The notes under the pieces were generated by a model. The model was not told the origin of the DNA. It did not search any database and saw only the letters and a program-made list of their open reading frames with translations. Made by a program: the position numbers and the translations under genes. A DNA stretch of 64,000 bases from Bermanella sp044597725. GTDB lineage: Bacteria > Pseudomonadota > Gammaproteobacteria > Pseudomonadales > Oceanobacteraceae. Position 1 is the stretch's first letter. Each line of letters starts with the position of its first letter. Location of the stretch: contig NZ_CP139003.1 in assembly GCF_044597725.1 (NCBI RefSeq), positions 1,984,001 through 2,048,000 on the forward strand, written 5' to 3'. Below, piece by piece: positions 24,833-33,526 of this stretch.

Positions 24833-24979
24833 AGTCGCATAGTAAATGCGCATTTTATGGGTAAGGGTTAGTAAAAGTGTGCAAGATTCGCAAAATCTCG
24901 CGGAAACTTGCCAACAAAGCTTGATTTTATGCGAAATATGTCAAGAATACCTCGTACCCATTTTTTGCCTGTAGATAGG

Positions 24980-25007
24980 TTTACCCACGAAGTCATAGGG
25001 GTATAAT
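24980..25007 (+). promoter_or_regulatory. Strong acpP promoter with a -10 box inside a 15-bp palindrome
   Basis: TTTACC at 24980-24985 and a perfect TATAAT at 25002-25007 are spaced by 16 bases. The -10 box lies at the centre of GGGGTATAATACCCC (24998-25012), an exact odd palindrome. This gives acpP a promoter of its own inside the fab cluster, consistent with the high level of acyl carrier protein cells need. Confidence 0.7.
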
Positions 25008-25056
25008 ACCCCAGAGTTTCGGGGCCACAGGCTCTAAATAATAAACAGGATAAATT

Positions 25057-25290
25057 ATGAGCAGCATTGAAGAACGCGTAAAAAAAGTGGTTTGTGAACA
25101 ACTTGGCGTTAAAGAAGAAGAAGCGAAAGGCACATCTCGCTTTGTTGAAGACCTAGGAGCCGACTCTCTAGATACAGTCGAACTTGTAATGGCTCTTGAA
25201 GAAGAATTCGAAACTGAGATTCCTGATGAAGATGCTGAAAAGCTAACCACTGTTCAGGAAGCCATTGATTACATTATTGCTCATCTTTAA
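25057..25290 (+). CDS. acpP: Acyl carrier protein
   Basis: This 77-residue protein is nearly identical to E. coli AcpP through EDLGADSLDTVELVMALEEE, with the phosphopantetheine-bearing Ser in DSL near residue 37. It carries the growing acyl chain for FabD, FabG, FabF and PlsX, all encoded nearby. It is flanked by its own promoter and a terminator, so its message is probably made separately as well as in longer transcripts. Confidence 0.98.
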   Translation: MSSIEERVKKVVCEQLGVKEEEAKGTSRFVEDLGADSLDTVELVMALEEEFETEIPDEDAEKLTTVQEAIDYIIAHL

Positions 25291-25303
25291 TCTAAAGATG
25301 ATC
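25283..25303 (+). terminator. Hairpin overlapping the acpP stop codon
   Basis: Bases 25283-25291 pair exactly with 25295-25303 (three-base loop) and include the TAA of acpP. It lacks a T tract, so it may protect the 3' end of the acpP mRNA rather than terminate transcription. Confidence 0.5.
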
Positions 25304-25311
25304 GAGAGTAA

Positions 25312-25341
25312 AAGCCGCCCCAGTTAAGGCGGCTTTTTTGT
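25312..25341 (+). terminator. Intrinsic terminator between acpP and fabF
   Basis: AAAAGCCGCC at 25312-25321 pairs with GGCGGCTTTT at 25330-25339, with an eight-base loop and a T run to 25341. Partial read-through would supply fabF at lower levels than acpP. Confidence 0.88.
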
Positions 25342-25371
25342 TGGTAGCTAATATAAAAGGGCGAAAACAAG

Positions 25372-26601
25372 ATGTCTAAGCGTCGAGTGGTTGTAACAGG
25401 GATTGGAGCGGTAACACCGTTGGCCAACAATGCTAGCGATACATGGAGTAAGTTGCTTGCAGGTGAGAGTGGCATCGAAACCATTACACATTTTGATGCA
25501 TCGGCTCTTGCAACTCAGTTTGCTGGTACGGTAAAGAACTTCGATTTTAGTGCTGTACTAAGCCCTAAAGAAGCTAAAAAAATGGATACATTTATCCATT
25601 ACGGCATGGTGGCATGTGCTGAAGCAATTGCGCAAGCGGGTATCGATAGCAATACCAGTGATGGTGACCGCATTGGTTGTGCGCTTGGTTCGGGAATAGG
25701 TGGCTTACAAACCATCGAGCACAATCACCTGCAACTGATCAATTCTGGCCCTCGTCGCGTTAGTCCTTTTTATATCCCATCGGCCATCGTAAATATGCTC
25801 GCCGGCCATGTTGCCATGAAATACGGCTACACAGGTCCTAACTTTGCAATTTCAACTGCTTGCACAACGGGCACACATAACATTGGTTATGGTGCTCGTA
25901 CAATTGCTTATGGTGATGCCGACGTTATGATTGTAGGCGGCGCCGAGGCGGCATGCACGCCAAGCGGCATGGCAGGTTTCTCGGCTGCCCGAGCTATGTC
26001 AACTCGAAACGACGACCCGGCAGGGGCATCTCGCCCTTGGGATAAAGGCCGTGATGGTTTTGTTTTGGGAGATGGCGCTGGAGCATTGGTGTTAGAAGAA
26101 TATGAACATGCTAAAAAGCGTGGCGCAACCATACTGGCAGAGGTTTCTGGCTTTGGTATGAGTGATGACGCTTATCACATGACAAGCCCACCAGAAGATG
26201 GAGCTGGGGCGGCAAAAGCCATGGCAAATGCATTAAAAGATGCCAATATCAGCGGCTCAGATATTCAATATGTAAACGCCCATGGTACTTCAACGCCTCA
26301 AGGAGATATCGCGGAAAGCCGTGCTATCGAAAGCGTTATCGGTGACCATACTTTGGTGTCATCGAGTAAATCCATGACAGGCCATTTGTTGGGCGCTGCT
26401 GGTGCCATTGAAGCGGTTTTTTGTATTCAAGCACTGCAGAGTAACAAAGTGCCACCAACTATTAACCTACATGATGTAGAAGACGGTTGTAACCTAGATT
26501 ACGTTGCCAATACTGCGCGAGATGTAACGCTTAAACATGTATTAAGCAATTCGTTTGGTTTTGGTGGGACTAACGGAAGCTTGATCTTCAGTCGAGTTTA
26601 A
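25372..26601 (+). CDS. fabF: 3-oxoacyl-ACP synthase II FabF
   Basis: FabF is the condensing enzyme of fatty-acid elongation and controls cis-vaccenate content in E. coli. The 409 residues have the Cys-His-His set: STACTTGTHN (about 163), NAHGTSTPQGD (about 303) and SSSKSMTGHLLGAAGA (about 340), plus NSFGFGGTNG near the C-terminus. No substitutions at these sites are seen. Confidence 0.96.
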   Translation: MSKRRVVVTGIGAVTPLANNASDTWSKLLAGESGIETITHFDASALATQFAGTVKNFDFSAVLSPKEAKKMDTFIHYGMVACAEAIAQAGIDSNTSDGDRIGCALGSGIGGLQTIEHNHLQLINSGPRRVSPFYIPSAIVNMLAGHVAMKYGYTGPNFAISTACTTGTHNIGYGARTIAYGDADVMIVGGAEAACTPSGMAGFSAARAMSTRNDDPAGASRPWDKGRDGFVLGDGAGALVLEEYEHAKKRGATILAEVSGFGMSDDAYHMTSPPEDGAGAAKAMANALKDANISGSDIQYVNAHGTSTPQGDIAESRAIESVIGDHTLVSSSKSMTGHLLGAAGAIEAVFCIQALQSNKVPPTINLHDVEDGCNLDYVANTARDVTLKHVLSNSFGFGGTNGSLIFSRV

Positions 26602-26607
26602 CGGCGT

Positions 26608-27420
26608 ATGTGGATTGCGGAGAACGGCCACTTTATTGGTGAAGTCAGCGGCTATGATCGTGGCTTACAATTTGGCGATGGTGTTTTCGAAACCATGCGG
26701 GTTAAGTCGTCGCACATCGTTGCACTTGACCTTCATGTGGCGCGTTTAGAAAACAGTCTCGATGCGCTTAATATTCCGCGGCCTTATTCCAATATTCAGG
26801 ATTGGATTGCTGAGCAATGCCAAATGTTGTTAGAGCAATCAAATCTCACTCATGCCATATTAAAACTCATAGTGACTCGTGGTACATCTAACCGCGGTTA
26901 CCGTTACGATTCCTCTATAACACCCAATGTTATGCTTAGTTTGAATCCAAGCCCATCTGTGGATAGCGCCATTTATAATGAGGGTGTTGAAACTCGTTTG
27001 TGTAAAACACAATGTGCTATTCAGCCACAATTGGCTGGTCTTAAACATTTAAATAGACTTGAAAATGTGCTGGCCCGTGCCGAAGTGAAGGGTGAATTTG
27101 AAGGTCTAATGTGTAATGCCTATGGTTATGTGGTTGAAGGTACCATGAGCAATTTACTTTTTTTAAAAGACAGTCAGTTTTATACGCCTAAGCTTAATGT
27201 CTCAGGTGTTAAAGGCATCATGCGCCAACGTGTTATAAATCATTTAAAGAATAATATTGGCGTAATTGAAACCGATATTGCGCAAAACAGCCTACCTAGC
27301 TTTGACTCCGTGTTGCTATGCAATAGCGTGTTAGGGGTGGTACCTATTAGGAAAATTGAGCAAAACTCGTATACTATAGCACCTCAAGCAGCACAATTGG
27401 TTAATGCATTTTTAGATTAG
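26608..27420 (+). CDS. pabC: Aminodeoxychorismate lyase PabC
   Basis: This PLP-dependent lyase forms p-aminobenzoate for folate. The 270 residues are of the fold-IV aminotransferase type: YDRGLQFGDGVFETMRV (about 19-35), the PLP Lys in AGLKHLNRLE (about 146), and EGTMSNLLF (about 178). The position between fabF and mltG is the conserved one. D-amino-acid or branched-chain aminotransferases share the fold, but context supports PabC. Confidence 0.92.
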   Translation: MWIAENGHFIGEVSGYDRGLQFGDGVFETMRVKSSHIVALDLHVARLENSLDALNIPRPYSNIQDWIAEQCQMLLEQSNLTHAILKLIVTRGTSNRGYRYDSSITPNVMLSLNPSPSVDSAIYNEGVETRLCKTQCAIQPQLAGLKHLNRLENVLARAEVKGEFEGLMCNAYGYVVEGTMSNLLFLKDSQFYTPKLNVSGVKGIMRQRVINHLKNNIGVIETDIAQNSLPSFDSVLLCNSVLGVVPIRKIEQNSYTIAPQAAQLVNAFLD

Positions 27421-27427
27421 GGTTCTT

Positions 27428-28459
27428 ATGTACAAACGCATTCGTTTAATGTTCATTATGTTAATTATCTGGTTTGTTGGTATTGGCGTGTACGCCGTTT
27501 ATCAACTAGAGCAGACATTGCAATTAGATGAACCCATCGTTATGAATTACCCTAAAGGTAGCCCGTTGTCGCGGTTCTTTCTTGAGTTAGAAAACAAGCA
27601 AATCATGGAAGACTCTCGCTGGATTATGCTGATTGCTAAAATGACGGGACAGGCAAGGCAAGCCCATGCTGGCTCCTATGAATTAACCGCTGACATGAAT
27701 GCGTGGCAGGTACTGGATAAGCTGGTGACAGGAGATACCATTCAGTATCAAATTACATTAGTAGAAGGTCAAACGGTTGCTGAAACATTGCGCCGTTTGG
27801 CGGCACACCCACAGTTGAAACAAGATCTACCGGGTGACCCGGTAGCGCTTATGCAATACCTAGATTTGCAAGGGCATCCTGAAGGGCGGTTCTTTCCCGA
27901 TACATATAAGTTTGATCCGGGCACGCCTGCGTCAAAAATTTTAATACGCGCACAAATTCGCTTAGAAATGGTGTTAGCGGAAGAATGGCGAGATCGCATG
28001 CCGGGCCTACCTTATGATTCTCCTTATGATGCATTAATAATGGCATCACTAATTGAAAAAGAAACAGGTGTGCCTAGCGAGCGTGATGAAATTGCTGGGG
28101 TTTTCGTGCGTCGTTTAGAACGTAATATGCGATTACAAACCGATCCAACTATTATTTATGGCCTAGGTGATCGCTATAAAGGCAATATTCGTCGTCGCCA
28201 CTTGTTGGAAAAAACACCATACAATACTTATCGAATTAATGGCTTGCCGCCAACGCCGATTGCATTAGTTGGGCGTGAAGCAATACATGCAGCGCTTAAT
28301 CCCAAAGACGGAAGCAGTTTATATTTTGTAGCAAAGGGCGATGGTTCGCATAAATTCTCAGAAACATTAGAAGAACATAACGCCGCCGTGCGACAGTATC
28401 AGCTTAACCGCTCAGAAAACTATCGATCTTCGCCTCAGTCAAATAGCCAAGAGAACTAA
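27428..28459 (+). CDS. mltG: Endolytic murein transglycosylase MltG
   Basis: MltG cuts nascent glycan strands at the inner membrane and sets their length. The 343 residues have one N-terminal membrane helix (about 7-25), a LysM-like region, and the YceG catalytic domain with the Glu of ASLIEKETGVPSERDEIAGV and DPTIIYGLGDRY. It sits in the usual pabC-mltG-tmk order, one base from tmk. Confidence 0.94.
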   Translation: MYKRIRLMFIMLIIWFVGIGVYAVYQLEQTLQLDEPIVMNYPKGSPLSRFFLELENKQIMEDSRWIMLIAKMTGQARQAHAGSYELTADMNAWQVLDKLVTGDTIQYQITLVEGQTVAETLRRLAAHPQLKQDLPGDPVALMQYLDLQGHPEGRFFPDTYKFDPGTPASKILIRAQIRLEMVLAEEWRDRMPGLPYDSPYDALIMASLIEKETGVPSERDEIAGVFVRRLERNMRLQTDPTIIYGLGDRYKGNIRRRHLLEKTPYNTYRINGLPPTPIALVGREAIHAALNPKDGSSLYFVAKGDGSHKFSETLEEHNAAVRQYQLNRSENYRSSPQSNSQEN

Positions 28460-28460
28460 T

Positions 28461-29084
28461 ATGTCTAAAGGACGATTTATTACCATTGAAGGCATAGAAG
28501 GAGTGGGGAAAACCACCAACCTGCAGTTTATCGAATCTTGGTTAACCGATAAAAATATTCCATATATCGTAACTCGTGAACCTGGTGGCACTCCATTGGG
28601 CGAGCAATTACGTCAGCTACTTTTACATGGTGATGCTGTTAGCAGTAAAACGGAATTGTTATTAATGTTCGCTGCTCGTGCACAGCATCTTGAAGAAGTA
28701 ATTTTGCCGGCACTCAATGAAGGCAAATGGGTTATTTGCGACCGCTTTACCGATAGTACTTTTGCATACCAAGGTGGTGGCAGGCAGTTAAACCCTGAAT
28801 GGATAAAAAGTTTGGAATCTTTGGTACATGAATCCATGCAACCCGATGTGACTCTGCTGTTAGATGCACCAGTAGAAATAGGCCGAGCAAGAGCCGCCAA
28901 ACGCAGTGCCAGTGATCGTATAGAATCGGAAGATTTGGTGTTTTTTAATCGGGTGCGAGATACATTTTTACATCGTGCTCGTTTGTATTCAAGATTTCGT
29001 ATTATTGATGCTTGTCAGCCCTTGGAAGCCGTACAAGAAAACGTAGCGACAATTCTTGAGCAACTAGCTGGGGCATCAGTATGA
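28461..29084 (+). CDS. tmk: Thymidylate kinase
   Basis: Tmk phosphorylates dTMP to dTDP. The 207 residues have the P-loop EGIEGVGKTTN (about 9-19), the DR(F/Y) motif CDRFTDSTFAYQGGGR (about 93-108) and a LID region with RAAKRSASDRIE. The arrangement matches the E. coli-type enzyme (basic residues in the LID). It overlaps holB by four bases. Confidence 0.95.
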   Translation: MSKGRFITIEGIEGVGKTTNLQFIESWLTDKNIPYIVTREPGGTPLGEQLRQLLLHGDAVSSKTELLLMFAARAQHLEEVILPALNEGKWVICDRFTDSTFAYQGGGRQLNPEWIKSLESLVHESMQPDVTLLLDAPVEIGRARAAKRSASDRIESEDLVFFNRVRDTFLHRARLYSRFRIIDACQPLEAVQENVATILEQLAGASV

Positions 29085-30064
29085 AGGTTGCGCAAGCGTT
29101 ACCGTGGTTAGCTCCGTCGTGGCAAACCTTAAGCCAGCAATTTATGCAAAAGCGTTTGGGTCATGCCGTGTTGTATATTGGCCAGCAAGGTGTGGGTAAA
29201 CGGGTTTTTCTTAAAGAGTTCGCGCAACTTGTATTATGTGCCCAAAATCAAGCATCCCCTTGCGAAGAATGTGGCTCATGTCGTTTGTTTAATGCCGGTA
29301 ATCATCCCGACTTATTGCTTATCGAGCCAGATGAAGCTGGTAAAGCCATAAAGATTGATCAAATTCGTAAGGTGACGGAGTTTGTGAATACCACAGCATC
29401 TCAAAGCAACAACAAAGTCGTTTTGCTGGGGCCTGCAGAAGCCATGAACATCAATGCCAGTAATGCCTTATTGAAAAGTCTTGAAGAACCCAGTAGCCAA
29501 GTCACATTGTTACTCTATAGTCATCAACCAAGCCAACTGCTTGCCACCATTAAAAGTCGTTGCCAGCAATACACAGCACCCACTCCTAAGTTTCAAGAAG
29601 GGCTATTATGGTTGCAGCAAAATTCGCAAGAATCGGGTCTCGATAGCTTATTGAGATTAGCCCAAGGGGCTCCGCTCAAAGTGCTCGATATGCTGGAGAA
29701 CGAAGTGCATGTTCAGTACATGCAGTTTTGCCAAGATATGCAAGACCTTGCCTCATCTCAAGGCGTTTGGCAGGCTCTGATTAGTAAATGGAAAGCTTGG
29801 CCCCTCGATTACCTCTTAGACTGGTTTTATGGCTTATTGCTTGATGTACAGCGTGCTAAAGCGGGCATTACAGATCGTATTATTCCGGAGTTGTCATCAC
29901 AAACTCAAACCGTCGCCCAAAGCATATCTTATGGCAGCTTAGAAGCCATGATTACAAATGTGCAAAATGCCAAGCAGGCCAGTCGTAGCGGTGCGAATCC
30001 TAACCCTAGTTTGCTAATCGAGAGTATACTCATTGACTGGTTTGCCCAGTTGCGGCAAGCTTAG
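29081..30064 (+). CDS. holB: DNA polymerase III delta' subunit HolB
   Basis: This is the clamp-loader subunit. The 327 residues have a degenerate P-loop (GQQGVGKRVF, about 33), a zinc module with CEECGSC (about 66-72), and the SRC motif TIKSRCQQY (about 163) of the AAA+ clamp-loader family. It is translationally coupled to tmk and precedes pilZ, as in Pseudomonas. Confidence 0.94.
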   Translation: MKVAQALPWLAPSWQTLSQQFMQKRLGHAVLYIGQQGVGKRVFLKEFAQLVLCAQNQASPCEECGSCRLFNAGNHPDLLLIEPDEAGKAIKIDQIRKVTEFVNTTASQSNNKVVLLGPAEAMNINASNALLKSLEEPSSQVTLLLYSHQPSQLLATIKSRCQQYTAPTPKFQEGLLWLQQNSQESGLDSLLRLAQGAPLKVLDMLENEVHVQYMQFCQDMQDLASSQGVWQALISKWKAWPLDYLLDWFYGLLLDVQRAKAGITDRIIPELSSQTQTVAQSISYGSLEAMITNVQNAKQASRSGANPNPSLLIESILIDWFAQLRQA

Positions 30065-30093
30065 CGCAAATAACGAAAATAACAGGTGAAGCC

Positions 30094-30441
30094 ATGCCTC
30101 CAAAGTTTGGACCGGGTAACGGTATTCTGTCCCTAACCATTAAAGACAAAGCTGTACTATACGCGGCTTACATGCCATTTATTAAAAATGGTGGTTTGTT
30201 TATCCCTAGTAATAAAAACTACGCCATGGGCGATGAAGTTTTTATGCTACTCAACCTAATGGACGAGCCAGAAAAAATTCCGGTGGCAGGTAAAGTTATC
30301 TGGATAACCCCTAAAGGCGCACAAGGTAATAAAGCTGCAGGTGTGGGTGTGCAATTTGCCGACGACAATGCCGCACGAAATAAAATTGAAACCCATCTGG
30401 CCGGTGCTCTCAGTTCCGACCGACCTACGCACACTTTATAA
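30094..30441 (+). CDS. pilZ: Type IV pilus protein PilZ
   Basis: The 115 residues match the original PilZ of Pseudomonas, needed for type IV pilus assembly: NGILSLTIKDK near the start, FIKNGGLFIPS and GVGVQFADD. It lacks the RxxxR c-di-GMP-binding motif, as does the founding protein. Its position after holB is the conserved one. Together with comEC it fits an organism with type IV pili. Confidence 0.9.
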   Translation: MPPKFGPGNGILSLTIKDKAVLYAAYMPFIKNGGLFIPSNKNYAMGDEVFMLLNLMDEPEKIPVAGKVIWITPKGAQGNKAAGVGVQFADDNAARNKIETHLAGALSSDRPTHTL

Positions 30442-30502
30442 TCTGTATCTCTGCGATAACTGGTCTAGGATTAATACATAGCGATTAATCCTAGGGCAAA
30501 GA

Positions 30503-33500
30503 GTGAAGAGATTTCTTCTCCTGATAACAATCTTATGTTTATCTAGCATCTCAAATGCGGCGTTAGAGCCTATAACCGTGCAATTGAAGTGGGATCACCA
30601 ATTTCAGTTTGCGGGGTTTTATGCAGCTATATCTCAAGGTTATTATGAAGATGCTGGTTATAGCGTAACCCTTATACCTCGAATAAATAAAGACTACAGT
30701 TTTAAAGATGTGTTTTCGCAATTAAAGTCAGGAAACGCTGATTTTGCTGTGGGTGGGCCAGATGTATTGACGCTTTTGGATAAAGGTGAAGATGTTGTTG
30801 TAGTTGCCAGCCTTTATCAGAATAGCCCCTATGGTTATATATTTTTGCAGTCTAGTAATATCGAGAACATAACGGATGTTCAAAAATCCTGTCTAAGTAG
30901 CTCCCACGATTTTGGTGAGTTAGAACTTAAATCCCTTATGTTGAATGAAGGGTTAGATCCAAATTCTCTAAATATTAAAGACTATCAGTTTGGGTTAGCT
31001 TCTCTGATTGATAATAGTTGTGAAGTGGTAATTGACTATTTGATATCAGCCTACTGGGCTGCAAAAGAAAAGAAATTGGATATAGAGCATATATCTGCAA
31101 GCGACTATGGTATTCATTTTTATGGTGACACACTTTTTACGCTAAAGAGTACTGTTGATAGAGACCCAGAAATGGTAAACGAGTTTCAGCAGGCTACAGT
31201 AAAAGGTTGGCAATACGCATTACAAAACCAAGAAGAAATTTCTCGCTATATTGCGGATAATTATGCTCGGGTGCTAAAGTTTAGCGATCCTTATGAATAT
31301 AATGTTTTTAGTGCAAAATATATAAAGGATTTAATGAATTACCCTGTCACTCATGTAGGTCATAGTAGTTCCCATCGTTGGCAAAGAATACAAGATCATT
31401 TAACAGACTTGGGTGTGGTTGAGTCGCGAAAGCTGCCCGATTGGTTCCTTTTTGATTATCGAGATATATTGGAAAGTCAGCAGTCTAAAAAATATAGTAT
31501 TACTATCATACTCGCGTTAATTCTCTTTATCTTGGTTGTGTCTTTGGTCTATTTTAATTTTAGGAAGACAAAAAAAGAAAAAGAGTATATTCAAGAACGA
31601 CAATATTTAAATGAAAAGAATGAAACTATTCAAAGTGCCAATGATAAATTGTCAGTGCTTATCGATAGTAGCCCCGATATTGTTATTTACCGAGAATACC
31701 AAGGAAGTGATTTAAAAGATACTACATTTAATAAGTGGTTTGAAAGGTGGGTTGGCTTAAATGCTGAGGAAATTAAATCACTAAAGCATATTGAGGACTT
31801 GCCCGAGCGAGTGATTTCCGTACTCGAGCAATATGATGAGCAATTAATTAGAGAAAAAGATCGAACTTCCTACCAAGCAAATTCGGAGTTAGCAGATGGA
31901 AGAAAGGTTTCCCTAGATATCGTTAAAGTTCCTGTATTTGATAGCGATGAAAACCTAGTGGGGATACTCTTTTCTGGTCGTGATGTAACAGAAACTACTG
32001 AAATACAAAGTTTGTATAAGGCCTTGTTTAGCTTGTCGCAAGACCCTTTTTTCGTAATAGATGAGCTGGGTGCCATATCAAGCTGTAATGAAGCTGCTGT
32101 TAAAGTTCTTAAACTTGATAACCATAATAGTTTAATCGGTATGCGCTTGATTGAGCACTTTACGCCTGAGTATCAGCCTGATGGAACACCATCAAGAGTG
32201 TTGGTTGATAAAGTTAATCAGGAAATGGAAGCAGGGTTAAAGAAACAATTATCCTTTGAATTTACTCATCAAGATATAAATGAAAACCCTGTTCATGTGA
32301 ATGTATTTATCGTTCGAATTGATGGGGGAGCAAAAAAACACTTACTTGTTCAGTGGCACGATATAGGTGCTATGATTAATCGCCAGAATGCGTTAAAGCA
32401 AGCTAAGCGTAAAGCAGAAGAGCTCACCAAAGAAAAATCAATGTTTCTTGCCAATATGAGTCACGAGATCCGTACACCATTAAATGCGGTGTTGGGCTTA
32501 AGCCAGATGCTATTAAATAAGAAAAATGTACAAAAGCACGAGGAGTACATATCGAGTATTTATAGTGCTGGTAAACATTTAAGGAATGTTGTAGATGATA
32601 TATTAGATTATTCCAAAATTGAGGCTGGCCGCGTATCCTTAGAAGAGGTAGAGGTAGACTTAAACGAACTTGTTAGTCAAGTAGACTCCTTGTATCAACC
32701 TCGGGCGGTGGAAATTGGAATTGAGCTAATCGTTAAGTCTAGAGTGGAAAATGCAGAAACAGATGGGTGGGTATATATAGATCCTGTTCGATACAATCAA
32801 ATTATTAATAATCTGCTGAGTAACGCGCTTAAATTTACCAAGCATGGTACGGTTGAATTGACCATATACCAAGTGCAAAGCGATCTTGTTTTAGAGGTGA
32901 AAGACTCGGGTATCGGTATTAGTGAAGCTCAGATAAAACGTTTATTTGAACCGTTTTCCCAGGCAGATGTGAGTACGACAAGAAAGTATGGCGGCACAGG
33001 GTTAGGCTTGACGATTTGTCGGGGTTTAGCGGAAAGTATGGGTGGCAGTATTGAAATAGAAAGCGAAAAGGGTAAGGGTTCGCGATTTGTTGTGACTATA
33101 CCTTATAAGCCTTGTCATGCTATTGATGTTAAAAACTCGAAATTAGAAATACCTAACTTGAAAGGAAAGCGTATGCTTATTGCCGAAGATAATGCACTTA
33201 ATCAGATGGTGATTGAGGGTTTACTCGAGGAGACGCAAGCGCAATGTGAGTTTGTTGATGATGGTCGAAAAGCAGTGGAGATATTGAAAGAATCCGATTT
33301 TGACTTGGTTCTAATGGATTTACAAATGCCGGAAATGGATGGTTATGAAGCAACTGAAGTTATTCGAGATCAATTGAAATTGACGATTCCTATTGTTGCC
33401 TTAACGGCCAACACCAGTCGCGAGGATCGAGATCGGTGTTTAAATTTAGGTATGGTCGATTTTCTCACCAAGCCCATTGACGGCGCACGCTTATTTGAGG

Positions 33501-33526
33501 TCTTAACCAGGTTTTTTTGTAAGTGA
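30503..33526 (+). CDS. Hybrid sensor histidine kinase with periplasmic NMT1/THI5-type sensor domain
   Basis: The 1007 residues are, in order: a signal peptide, a substrate-binding-protein-like domain of the NMT1/THI5 type (about 20-320, opening ITVQLKWDHQFQFAGFYAAI), a membrane helix (about 333-352), a coiled coil, two PAS-like domains (about 385-490 and 505-625), HisKA with phospho-His654 in MSHEIRTP, an ATPase domain (GTGLGLTI), and a receiver domain with Asp939 (LMDLQMPEMDG). The start is GTG at 30503. The sensor domain family binds pyrimidines and other small ligands; the ligand here is unknown. There is no DNA-binding output, so a separate partner is expected. Its 3' end overlaps that of the AraC-type regulator by 24 bases. 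Confidence 0.9.
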   Translation: MKRFLLLITILCLSSISNAALEPITVQLKWDHQFQFAGFYAAISQGYYEDAGYSVTLIPRINKDYSFKDVFSQLKSGNADFAVGGPDVLTLLDKGEDVVVVASLYQNSPYGYIFLQSSNIENITDVQKSCLSSSHDFGELELKSLMLNEGLDPNSLNIKDYQFGLASLIDNSCEVVIDYLISAYWAAKEKKLDIEHISASDYGIHFYGDTLFTLKSTVDRDPEMVNEFQQATVKGWQYALQNQEEISRYIADNYARVLKFSDPYEYNVFSAKYIKDLMNYPVTHVGHSSSHRWQRIQDHLTDLGVVESRKLPDWFLFDYRDILESQQSKKYSITIILALILFILVVSLVYFNFRKTKKEKEYIQERQYLNEKNETIQSANDKLSVLIDSSPDIVIYREYQGSDLKDTTFNKWFERWVGLNAEEIKSLKHIEDLPERVISVLEQYDEQLIREKDRTSYQANSELADGRKVSLDIVKVPVFDSDENLVGILFSGRDVTETTEIQSLYKALFSLSQDPFFVIDELGAISSCNEAAVKVLKLDNHNSLIGMRLIEHFTPEYQPDGTPSRVLVDKVNQEMEAGLKKQLSFEFTHQDINENPVHVNVFIVRIDGGAKKHLLVQWHDIGAMINRQNALKQAKRKAEELTKEKSMFLANMSHEIRTPLNAVLGLSQMLLNKKNVQKHEEYISSIYSAGKHLRNVVDDILDYSKIEAGRVSLEEVEVDLNELVSQVDSLYQPRAVEIGIELIVKSRVENAETDGWVYIDPVRYNQIINNLLSNALKFTKHGTVELTIYQVQSDLVLEVKDSGIGISEAQIKRLFEPFSQADVSTTRKYGGTGLGLTICRGLAESMGGSIEIESEKGKGSRFVVTIPYKPCHAIDVKNSKLEIPNLKGKRMLIAEDNALNQMVIEGLLEETQAQCEFVDDGRKAVEILKESDFDLVLMDLQMPEMDGYEATEVIRDQLKLTIPIVALTANTSREDRDRCLNLGMVDFLTKPIDGARLFEVLTRFFCK

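Noticed and set aside
24838..24979. FabR/FadR-type operator before acpP
   Set aside because: Short partial repeats are present but no half-site pair matched a known consensus.
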